Source: Halobacteriales archaeon QS_5_70_15
GTDB taxonomy: Archaea > Halobacteriota > Halobacteria > Halobacteriales > Haloarculaceae
Length of the DNA: 10,004 nucleotides
Reading direction: 5' to 3'
Assembly: GCA_003022005.1 (NCBI GenBank)
Contig: PXRQ01000012.1
Location: forward strand, 1-10,004
Below are positions 1-6,353 of the stretch, in pieces. The position numbers and the translations under genes are program-made. The notes under the pieces are model-generated. The model ran no database searches. It saw only the letters and a list, made by a program, of their open reading frames with translations, and was not told the DNA's origin. How positions within the stretch are numbered: position 1 is the first letter of the stretch; each line of letters begins with the position of its first letter.

Positions 1-701
1 GGTCGGCGGCTGGAACCGCTCGACGTCGAGCGGGGATCGGGGTGGCACCGGCGCGAGGGCACCGTCTACGGCTGGGTCCGCGCCGGCTCCGGGCGGATCG
101 AGCACGGCACCGACGACGCGGGCCGGGCGGCCCTGACCGCGGGGGCTTTCCTCCGTGTCCCGGCGGGGCTGCCCCACCGACACGTACCCGGGACGAGCCG
201 CTCGAACTGCTGGTCGTCGTCGACGCCGACCGCGAGGCCGACCCGCCGAGCCGCCGGGCGAGACCGACGACGCGACCGGCGGGGCCAGCAGGACCGATGC
301 GGAACCGGACGGGCCGGGGGGACGGCGGAGGTTGGGACGGGGGTGGAAGTGGTCGGTCCGGACGGGCCCGTTCCGGCGGTCGGGAGCCCCAACCTGGTCC
401 GGGAGACGCCGTTCCCCGGCAGGATCGCACCGGTGATGCGGGTGCGGGCGGCGGGCGGCGCGGCCGCGGGCTGGCACCACCACGGCGAGAACGTCTACTT
501 CGGGTACGCCGTCGACGGCCCGAGCGAGACCGAGTACGGCCCGGACGGCCGCGAGGTCGCACGCATCGAGATGAGGTCTTCCACGTCCCGCCGGGGGGGC
601 TGGTCCACCGGGACACCAACCCGACCGAGGAGGCCCATGCGGGGATCATCCGGCTCTGCGGCGGCGAGCCCTGGGTGGTGAACGTCGAGGTGGGGGGATG
701 A
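1..701 (+). pseudogene. Bicupin-type protein, 5' partial, broken by four frameshifts
   Basis: Two cupin domains can be read, but not in one frame. Frame 1 carries the first domain, with GWHRREGTVYGWV (motif 1) and GAFLRVPAGLPH (motif 2). Reading moves to frame 3 near 192 (DEPLELLVVVDAD), to frame 2 near 248 (EPPGETDDATGG), back to frame 1 at the G run 316-321, and to frame 3 at 570. The second domain has GWHHHGENVYFGY and DEVFHVPPGGLVHRDTN, the latter an excellent fit to the cupin consensus G(X)5PXG(X)2H(X)3N. Each switch is repaired by adding one G, giving 234 residues that end at the TGA at 699-701. The start is outside the window. Two-domain cupins are often metal-dependent enzymes of sugar or small-molecule metabolism; the substrate cannot be told here. 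It may be a decaying gene or a patch of base-calling errors. Confidence 0.75.
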
Positions 702-798
702 TTCGGCCGTTCCCGCCACGTGGGTCGTGTCGGTCGTTCGCCGGCGGCACCGGGCCGTTTTGCGGTCCGATCCGTCCCCTCCCGTCGTTCCCACGGCT

Positions 799-821
799 CC
801 GGGCGGCCTAACGGCGCCCGG
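799..821. other. Short GC-rich hairpin in the spacer after the bicupin gene
   Basis: CCGGGCG (799-805) pairs perfectly with CGCCCGG (815-821) around a 9-base loop, and three more pairs (CGG 794-796 with CCG 822-824) are possible across a 2-base bulge. It lies about 100 bases after the bicupin stop and about 150 before the glycosyltransferase start. No T-run follows, so I do not call it a terminator. In sequence this GC-rich, a stem of this length can arise by chance. Confidence 0.25.
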
Positions 822-970
822 CCGTCCGGGGGGTGTTCCACATCGGCACAGCGGCCCCGAGCGCCCCGACGCGGTCGCGCGGTTGAACGGTCTGAACGGC
901 GCCGAACGGGATGGAGCGTGACGAACGGCTTCCCCGGTTGAAGAGCCGCGGGACCTACTCACCACACGTG

Positions 971-2170
971 ATGAGAGCCGAACGCGTGACGCTGCTGTCG
1001 GTGACCGTCGCCCTGCTGCTGGCCGGGACCGCAGTGGCACTCCCGGTCGGGCTGGACGGCCCGCTCTCCGGTCGTGAGCTGCTGGAGCTGACGATACGGG
1101 CGACGACCGGGCTGTTCGCGGCCACGGCCCTGCTCTGGGCCGGCCTGACGTACGTCGTGGGCGCGGGGTACGAGCCGCCGGAGCCCGTTCACGGCGGCGA
1201 CGATGTCCAGGTACGGATCCTGACCGTCGACGCCGAGTCGGTCGTCCGGGCGACAGTCGACGCGCTCCCCGGCGAGCTCGACGATCGGCACGTGATCGCC
1301 GAGGAGCCGCTCGACATCGACGGCGCGGAGGTCCACGTCGTCCCCGACGGCTTCGAGTGCGAGGCGGTCCGGAAGGGCCGGGCCATCGAATGGGCCCGGC
1401 GGAGCCTCGACTGCGACCGCGAGTACGTCCTCTATCTCGACGAGGACAGCGTTCTGGAGTCCTTCGAGGGACTCCCGGACGCGGACGTGGTTCAGCTCCG
1501 CGAGCGGCCCCGTCGGACGGGGTCGGTGCTGTCGTACCTCGCCGACGTCTACCGGATGGGGGTCCAGCTCGAGCAGCGGGCGTTCGCCCGCCTCAGCGTC
1601 CCGCTGTTCGCGTGGGGCGGCGGCATCGCGGTCCGCTCGGACCTCGAGGACGCCGTGACCTGGAACCGGGAGACGCTGGTGGAGGACACCGCGTTCGTCT
1701 GGGCGGCCGCCCGGCGGTTCGACCTCGACTTCGACCTCGCCCGGGCGACGTGCCGCAACGAAGCGCCGCCCTCGCTCGGGGAGATCGTTCAGCAGCGGCG
1801 CCGGTGGGCGGCGGGCAACTTCGAGGCGGCGTCGATACTGCCGACCCGGTATCGGCTGCTCACGCGGATCCGGAACCTGGCGTGGGCGCTCTCGCCGGTC
1901 GTCTCGCTGCTCGCCGTCCCGCTATCGCTGGTCGGCGCCGGGGTCGTGTACGGCGGCCTGTTCCTGCTCACGTCGCTCCTGCTCGCCGCTTTCACGGCCT
2001 TCTGGTACCTCCGGGGGGTCGTCTACTACGGCTCCCGGGGGCTGAAGTGGACGCTCGCACTCCCGGCCGCCCCGCTGGTGACCGTGGTCCACTCGGCCGG
2101 AACCGTCCTGGGGATCCTCCACCCGCCCGACGGGTTCCGCGTGACAGAGAAGGTCGGAACCGAGGACTGA
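971..2170 (+). CDS. Membrane-anchored family 2 glycosyltransferase
   Basis: The 399-residue protein transfers a sugar from an activated donor, probably at the cytoplasmic face of the membrane. Two N-terminal membrane segments (about 7-27 and 43-64) precede the catalytic domain. That domain has YLDEDS with a DxD pair at 157-159, WGGG at 215-218, LVEDT with Glu238-Asp239 as the likely catalytic pair, and QQRRRW at 274-279, the Q(Q/R)xRW signature of processive GT2 enzymes. Three or four hydrophobic segments follow (about 303-352 and 360-382). I chose ATG 971 because the frame upstream to 911 encodes an unlikely polar leader, whereas MRAERVTLL leads straight into the first membrane helix. The layout recalls egghead-like mannosyltransferases, but the substrate is unknown. 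No other glycan gene is adjacent, so its pathway cannot be inferred. The upstream box is weak (GGTTGAAG near 943). Confidence 0.88.
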   Translation: MRAERVTLLSVTVALLLAGTAVALPVGLDGPLSGRELLELTIRATTGLFAATALLWAGLTYVVGAGYEPPEPVHGGDDVQVRILTVDAESVVRATVDALPGELDDRHVIAEEPLDIDGAEVHVVPDGFECEAVRKGRAIEWARRSLDCDREYVLYLDEDSVLESFEGLPDADVVQLRERPRRTGSVLSYLADVYRMGVQLEQRAFARLSVPLFAWGGGIAVRSDLEDAVTWNRETLVEDTAFVWAAARRFDLDFDLARATCRNEAPPSLGEIVQQRRRWAAGNFEAASILPTRYRLLTRIRNLAWALSPVVSLLAVPLSLVGAGVVYGGLFLLTSLLLAAFTAFWYLRGVVYYGSRGLKWTLALPAAPLVTVVHSAGTVLGILHPPDGFRVTEKVGTED

Positions 2171-2321
2171 TACGGCCGTGCGTGACGATCTACCGTCGAT
2201 CACCCGTCCCGGAGTCGGTCGTCCCCGGCAACGGACCACGCACGACTGTACGAGTCGGCGGCCGTCGGACCGGGACCGGACACCGAAACCGTTCTCACCC
2301 TCTCGACCGCAGAGCCCGTCG

Positions 2322-3530
2322 ATGACCGACACACCGACGGATCGAGCCTCCGGCGTGCTACCGCTCGAGGACACCACCGTCGTCGACCTGACGCAGGTGC
2401 TCGCCGGCCCGTTCGCCACGATGAACCTGGGGGACCTCGGCGCCGAGGTGATCAAGATCGAGGCCGTGGGTCGGGGGGATCGCGCCCGCGGGTTCGGTCC
2501 CGTCCCCGAGTACTACGACACCGTCAACCGCAACAAGCGGAGCGTCGAACTCGATCTCAAGAGCGAGCACGGACGGGAGGTGGCCCTCGACCTCCTCGCC
2601 GAGGCCGACGTCCTCGTCGAGAGCACGAAACCGGGCCGCATCGAGGACTTCGGCCTCGGTTACGGGAGCGTCCGCGAAGTCAGCCCCGACATCGTCTACT
2701 GCACCATCACGGGTTTCGGCGAGGGGAGCCCCTACGAGGGCGTCCCGGCGTGGGACATGCTCGTCCAGGCGATGAGCGGGATCATGAGCACGACGGGGAC
2801 CGACGGGACGCCGCCGCTGTGGTCGGGGCTGGCGAGCGGTGACCTCGCGGCGGGCACCTACGCCACCCAGAGCGTGCTCGCCGCCCTCTTCGCCCGCGAA
2901 CGCGGCGCCATCGACTCCGAGTGGATCGAGGTGCCGATGCTCGACGCGGCGGTATCGTGGCTCTCGGTCCGGGCGGGCCCCACGTTCGGCACCGGCGAGC
3001 CGTTCCCCCGGTTCGGGACGACCCACCCCTCGATCGCCCCGTTCGGCGTCTTCGAGTGCCGCGACGACGCCGTCGTGATCGCCGCGGGGACGCCCTCGCT
3101 CTGGCGGGACCTCTGTACCGCACTCGACCGGGAGGAGCTGCTCGAGGACGGCCGCTTCGAGACGATGGAGGACCGCGTCGAGAACCGGGCGGCGATGCGG
3201 GCCGAACTCGGGGAGACGCTCGGGGCTCGATCCTCGGAAGCGGTCGTCTCGACGCTCCAGGCCGACGGCGTCCCGGCGGGTCCGATCCACGACACGGCGA
3301 GCGTCTGGGACGACCCGCACGTCCGCGAGCGTGGGCTCCGCCGACGGATGGACCGGGAGGGGCGGCAGGACGCCGAGGTCATCGACCATCCCGTCCACTA
3401 CACCGAACTCCTCGCGACGCTCCGCCGTGCCCCGGAGGAGCTCGGGGAGAGCACCGACGACGTGCTCGCCGCACACGGCTACTCCGAGGGGGAGATCGAG
3501 GCGCTCCGGGAGGACGACGTGATCGGGTAG
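2322..3530 (+). CDS. CaiB/BaiF family CoA-transferase (class III)
   Basis: This 402-residue protein has the usual family length. Class III CoA-transferases move coenzyme A between carboxylic acids in the cytoplasm through a covalent aspartyl intermediate. The N-terminal signature is clear: VVDLTQVLAGPFATMNLGD (20-38) followed by LGAEVIKIE (39-47). Other hallmarks are NRNKRSVELDLK (69-80), LVESTKPG (98-105) and ITGFGEGSPY. The likely nucleophile is Asp145 in PAWDMLVQAMSG, aligned with the catalytic Asp of formyl-CoA transferase. ATG 2322 is preferred because translation from the upstream in-frame start at 2178 would add 48 residues unlike the family, and family homology begins just after residue 15. 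Members act on formyl-, carnitine-, mesaconyl- or succinyl-type substrates, which the sequence alone does not separate. The start is 151 bases after the glycosyltransferase stop, so co-transcription is not clear. Confidence 0.92.
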   Translation: MTDTPTDRASGVLPLEDTTVVDLTQVLAGPFATMNLGDLGAEVIKIEAVGRGDRARGFGPVPEYYDTVNRNKRSVELDLKSEHGREVALDLLAEADVLVESTKPGRIEDFGLGYGSVREVSPDIVYCTITGFGEGSPYEGVPAWDMLVQAMSGIMSTTGTDGTPPLWSGLASGDLAAGTYATQSVLAALFARERGAIDSEWIEVPMLDAAVSWLSVRAGPTFGTGEPFPRFGTTHPSIAPFGVFECRDDAVVIAAGTPSLWRDLCTALDREELLEDGRFETMEDRVENRAAMRAELGETLGARSSEAVVSTLQADGVPAGPIHDTASVWDDPHVRERGLRRRMDREGRQDAEVIDHPVHYTELLATLRRAPEELGESTDDVLAAHGYSEGEIEALREDDVIG

Positions 3531-3550
3531 CCCGACCGCCCGTTCCGAAG

Positions 3551-3558
3551 GAGTTTTG
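3551..3558 (+). promoter_or_regulatory. Possible box A for azlCD
   Basis: The sequence GAGTTTTG is centred about 27 bases upstream of the GTG at 3582, the spacing expected for a leaderless haloarchaeal transcript. The only AT-rich stretch in the 51-base spacer sits exactly here, after a purine-rich CCGAAG that could serve as the BRE. The box is a weak match to the TTTAWA consensus. Confidence 0.35.
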
Positions 3559-3581
3559 CCGCCGGTCCGCCGGGATGGGCC

Positions 3582-4283
3582 GTGGGTAGCTCGACGGACG
3601 CACGGCTGGCCGACGTCCTCGAGGGGCTCCGCGACGGGCTGCCGGTGCTGCTCGGGACGGTACCCTACGCGCTCGTCATGGGGGTGGCCGCGGCGAGCGC
3701 CGGCCTGACGCTCTCGCAGGCGGCGGGCCTCTCGGCGCTCGTGTTCGCCGGGCTCTCGCAGCTCGCGGCCGTCGACCTCATCGACCAGGGGGCGTCCGTG
3801 GCCGTGGTGGTCGCCACCGCGCTGATAATCAACGCGCGGTTCACGATGTACAGCGCGTCGATCGCCCCGCACCTGCAACGGCTCGGACGGGCGTGGCGGT
3901 GGCTCTGCCCGTTCTTCCTCATCGGCCCCGTGTACGCCGTCGCGCTGGCCGCCTACGAGGCGGGCCGACCCGACCACTACGGGTGGTACATGCTCGGGCT
4001 GGCCGTCCCCTCGTGGGCCGCCTGGGTCGTCGGAACGGCCGTCGGGATGGTCCTCGGCACCGGGATCCCCGACGCGTGGCAGCTCGACTTCGCCGTGCCG
4101 CTCGTCTTCATCGCCATCGTCACGCAGTTCATCGAGGACCCGGGAACCGTCGCGGCCGGCGTCGTCGCCGGCTGGGTCTCCGTCGGCGTGGTCGGTCTGC
4201 CGTTCGGGACGGGGCTCATCGTGGCCGGCGTGGTCGGCATCCTCGCCGGAGCCGTCGTGGATCGAGCGGGGGGCGAGCCGTGA
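3582..4283 (+). CDS. azlC: AzlC family branched-chain amino acid exporter, large subunit
   Basis: This 233-residue integral membrane protein fits the AzlC family in length and pattern. AzlC with AzlD forms a two-component exporter for branched-chain amino acids and some analogues. The family-typical start is present: a short polar leader, then GLRDGLPVLLGTVPYALVMGVAA, in which a Pro begins the first membrane helix. NARFTMYSASIAPHL (about 86-100) corresponds to the conserved N-x-R-x-x-Y/L-x-S stretch. About six to eight hydrophobic segments follow, ending near Asp228. The start is GTG 3582, with GSSTDARLADVLEGL as cytoplasmic leader. The stop overlaps the azlD start by four bases (GTGA, 4280-4283), so the two are translationally coupled. 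It follows the CoA-transferase by 51 bases. A role shared with that enzyme in branched-chain acyl-CoA metabolism is conceivable but is inference only. Confidence 0.9.
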   Translation: MGSSTDARLADVLEGLRDGLPVLLGTVPYALVMGVAAASAGLTLSQAAGLSALVFAGLSQLAAVDLIDQGASVAVVVATALIINARFTMYSASIAPHLQRLGRAWRWLCPFFLIGPVYAVALAAYEAGRPDHYGWYMLGLAVPSWAAWVVGTAVGMVLGTGIPDAWQLDFAVPLVFIAIVTQFIEDPGTVAAGVVAGWVSVGVVGLPFGTGLIVAGVVGILAGAVVDRAGGEP

Positions 4284-4612
4284 GCGCCGAAGCCGCGCTC
4301 GTCTGGACGGCCGTCGTCGCCATCACCGTCGGGACCTGGGCCTTCAGGGTCTCGTTCGTCTTCCTGTTCGGCTACTTGGAGGAGGTCCCGGCCTGGGTCG
4401 ACCGGACGCTGCGGTACATCCCGCCGGCGATCATCGCGGCCATCATCGCCCCGCAGCTCCTGCTTGTTGACGGCTCGCTCGCGGCGAGTCCCGCCAACGA
4501 GCGCCTGATCGCGGGCGCCGCCGCGTTCGTCGTCGCCTGGTACACCGAGGACATCCTCGCCACCATCGTCGCCGGGATGGCCGTGCTGTGGGGGCTCGTC
4601 TTCCTCCTGTGA
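4280..4612 (+). CDS. azlD: AzlD family branched-chain amino acid transport subunit
   Basis: This 110-residue membrane protein is the small partner of AzlC. The AzlD fingerprint is visible: GTWAFRVSFVFLFGYL (17-32), then RTLRYIPPAIIAAIIAPQLLL, where R-x-L-x-Y-x-P-x-A is the conserved core, and a C-terminal hydrophobic pair (about 68-84 and 90-110) ending VAGMAVLWGLVFLL. Three to four membrane helices are expected, as in the family. The GTG start overlaps the azlC stop within GTGA, which is typical of subunits made in fixed ratio. Longer in-frame starts upstream lie inside azlC and would encode Arg-rich shadow sequence, so they are excluded. Length and motifs are normal, with no sign of truncation. 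Confidence 0.9.
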   Translation: MSAEAALVWTAVVAITVGTWAFRVSFVFLFGYLEEVPAWVDRTLRYIPPAIIAAIIAPQLLLVDGSLAASPANERLIAGAAAFVVAWYTEDILATIVAGMAVLWGLVFLL

Positions 4613-4670
4613 CCGGGGCTCGAAGTCCCGCCGTCCCCGCGATCCCACACGGATCCCGCGGCCCGTCACG

Positions 4671-4710
4671 CGACCGGCGAGAGCGCTTCAGGACGACTCT
4701 CCGCCGGTCG
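4671..4710. other. Strong hairpin between azlD and the lipoprotein gene
   Basis: CGACCGGCGAGAG (4671-4683) pairs with CTCTCCGCCGGTCG (4697-4710) over 13 base pairs with a single bulged base, around a 13-base loop. It begins 59 bases after the azlD stop and ends about 170 before the lipoprotein start. It could protect or end the azlCD transcript, or be a dyad binding site. No T-run follows. Confidence 0.5.
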
Positions 4711-4839
4711 ACCCGATGCGGGTCGGGCGACTGTACGACGGAGGGTCGGGCGCTGTGCCACCAGTCCTGAACCGGCGAGCGAAACGTTCGGGCGATCCCC
4801 AACCGATCCTAGACCGATTTTCTATCGTTCCCGGATCGT

Positions 4840-4850
4840 TCTTGAAAAAT
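4840..4850 (+). promoter_or_regulatory. Possible box A for the lipoprotein gene
   Basis: TCTTGAAAAAT is the AT-richest stretch close upstream of the lipoprotein ATG at 4883. Its centre is about 37 bases upstream of the ATG, so transcription starting about 27 bases downstream would leave a leader of roughly 10 bases. A second AT-rich stretch (GATTTTCTAT, 4816-4825) is an alternative. This call rests on composition and spacing only. Confidence 0.3.
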
Positions 4851-4882
4851 CCCCTTCAGGCACCCCCGCTCCGTCACACGTG

Positions 4883-5998
4883 ATGACGCGAAAGGCAGGA
4901 TCCTCGACGCGGCGGCGCATCCTGACCATCGCTGGCAGTTCGGCCCTGGCGGGCATCGCCGGCTGTCTCGGCGGAAGCTCCGGCGGGGGCGACGACTCCA
5001 TGGACGGCGAATCCACGGACGAAGGTACGATGAGCGACTCGATGGGCGACGGTTCGATGGACAGTAGCTCCACGGACGACGACTCGATGGAGAACGACTC
5101 CATGGATGACTCGACGGACGACGATTCGATGGACGACGACTCGATGAACGGGTCGGATCCCATGAACCCCGACGGCGCGCCACGAGCGTCGATCGACCGT
5201 TTCAGCGAGGCAGCGGGCGCTCTCCACGTTCGCGGTCCGGACAACGACCTGCCCGGTCCCGACGAACCGATCGACTTCGACGAGGGGTTCCTCACCATCG
5301 GGTTCGGACCGGGCGGCGAGACCGTTCGGTACTACGACTTCGACGCCCAGTCGACCGATCCGGCACCGATCTACGCCCTCTTCCACGAGGACGGCGAACC
5401 GGTAGAGGACCAGCTCAACGTCGTCGACGTCGTTCCCGGTGACGAGGGGTACAACGACTTCTGGCACGTGCACGCGGTGACGGTACCCGACGACTACGAG
5501 GCGAACGCGGTGACCGACGTCGAGGGGCTGATGGCGGCCGACTACGAGATCGAGGCCACCGGGACGATCAAGAACTGTCCGATCGTTCCCGACGGATCGA
5601 CCGCTTCGATGCGCCACGACGACGACGAAAGCCCGACCGAACTCGTCGAGGGATGGTACGACGGCGAGGTCGTGTACTACTTCCTGTTCGAGGGGGACCC
5701 GCTCGAAGAACAGAGCGGCGACGTGCCCACCTCGCCGATCTACGTCACGTTCGAGGTGAACCCCGGGGAGGACGGCGGGGGGCCGCCGTCCGGGTTCGCA
5801 ACCGAGGCCGAAAGCGATCAGAGCCACGACGTCGTCGCGACGGTACCGGGCGACGCCGGCTACTCGCCGCTGTGGGACGTCAACATCTACGACAACGCGG
5901 AGTTCGGGGACGTCTCGGACCTCGAGTCGGCCCTCGAGGCCGACGTCCTGGAGTCGAGCGCGGCGCGGGTCAACTGCCCCGTCGTCTCCGTGAACTAA
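4883..5998 (+). CDS. Tat-exported lipoprotein with Ser/Asp/Met-rich linker and duplicated domain
   Basis: The 371-residue precursor has a twin-arginine signal (STRRRIL, 8-14), a hydrophobic core and a lipobox IAGC with Cys28, so it should be exported folded and lipid-anchored outside the cell. Residues 31-95 are low complexity, with repeated DDSM units and nine Met. Two copies of one domain follow. The first runs about 134-235 (GETVRYYDF, PIYALF, VVPGDEGYNDFWHV, NCPIV). The second runs about 255-368 (GEVVYYFLF, PIYVTF, TVPGDAGYSPLWDV, NCPVV). Each copy ends in the motif NCP, with Cys232 and Cys365. ATG 4883 is chosen over the GTG just before it. I do not recognise the function. The shared PGDxGYxxxW and NCPxV motifs suggest a ligand-binding or structural surface domain. 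The gene stands alone, with an apparent promoter about 35 bases upstream. Confidence 0.88.
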   Translation: MTRKAGSSTRRRILTIAGSSALAGIAGCLGGSSGGGDDSMDGESTDEGTMSDSMGDGSMDSSSTDDDSMENDSMDDSTDDDSMDDDSMNGSDPMNPDGAPRASIDRFSEAAGALHVRGPDNDLPGPDEPIDFDEGFLTIGFGPGGETVRYYDFDAQSTDPAPIYALFHEDGEPVEDQLNVVDVVPGDEGYNDFWHVHAVTVPDDYEANAVTDVEGLMAADYEIEATGTIKNCPIVPDGSTASMRHDDDESPTELVEGWYDGEVVYYFLFEGDPLEEQSGDVPTSPIYVTFEVNPGEDGGGPPSGFATEAESDQSHDVVATVPGDAGYSPLWDVNIYDNAEFGDVSDLESALEADVLESSAARVNCPVVSVN

Positions 5999-6230
5999 CG
6001 ACGGTCGCCACCGCCGCTCCGATCCGCGAGGGGGCCGTGGCCGTCCTCGTCTCCCGGTTCGGGAGCGAGGTTTCATGTGCCCGGTCAGTGGTCCGTACAG
6101 GACATCGGAAACACTCCGGCGGAGCGTCCACAGCGTCGAACGCGCGTTCGCACCCGTCGTCCACGGGTTCGGGATCGGGACGTGGTCGAATCGGTCGTCC
6201 GCCCGCCCCACGACACCGACGATCCGGACG

Positions 6231-6287
6231 GGACACCGGACGGCAACCGGGACACCGGACGGCAACCGGGACGCCGGATAGCGACCG
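6231..6287. repeat. 19-bp tandem repeat, three units
   Basis: The unit GGACACCGGACGGCAACCG occurs perfectly at 6231-6249 and 6250-6268. A third, degenerate copy at 6269-6287 reads GGACGCCGGATAGCGACCG. The preceding bases (6212-6230) resemble the unit more weakly. Slipped-strand duplication is the simplest origin, and the unit length is not a multiple of three, in keeping with a noncoding location. Confidence 0.85.
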
Positions 6288-6319
6288 GGAGTATCGCGTG
6301 TGAACTCGTCTACGTCCCG

Positions 6320-6340
6320 TACCGGCTTCCGTCCCCGGTA
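6320..6340. terminator. Small hairpin just past the oxidoreductase gene
   Basis: TACCGG (6320-6325) and CCGGTA (6335-6340) form a perfect 6-bp stem with a 9-base loop, 14 bases beyond the oxidoreductase stop codon on the - strand. The position suits a transcript 3' end, but no U-run follows on that strand, so function is uncertain. Confidence 0.25.
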
Positions 6341-6353
6341 GACTTCCGGTCCG

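Larger units (their letters stand above)
5999..6353. other. Convergent intergenic spacer
   Basis: The 355 bases between the 3' ends of the lipoprotein gene (+) and the oxidoreductase gene (-) hold no convincing gene. The open frames here encode Arg/Thr/Ser-rich shadow-like sequence and lack an upstream promoter. The spacer contains the 19-bp tandem repeat at 6231-6287 and a small hairpin at 6320-6340, both listed separately. Confidence 0.6.

Noticed and set aside
1..701. Two separate intact small cupin genes instead of one broken bicupin gene
   Set aside because: No frame contains a complete cupin domain, there is no stop codon between the domains in the repaired reading, and breaks fall inside both domains.
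2358..3977. 539-codon open frame on the - strand opposite the CoA-transferase and azlC genes
   Set aside because: It is a high-GC shadow frame. It runs antisense to two genes with clear family motifs, and its own translation is Arg/Glu/His-rich with no domain.
4874..6265. 463-codon - strand frame opposite the lipoprotein gene
   Set aside because: It mirrors the acidic coding strand, giving Val/Arg/His-rich sequence. The + strand has a Tat signal, a lipobox and an internal domain duplication.
6075..6281. 68-codon + strand frame in the convergent spacer
   Set aside because: Arg/Thr/Ser-rich composition unlike haloarchaeal proteins, runs through the tandem repeat, and has no promoter.
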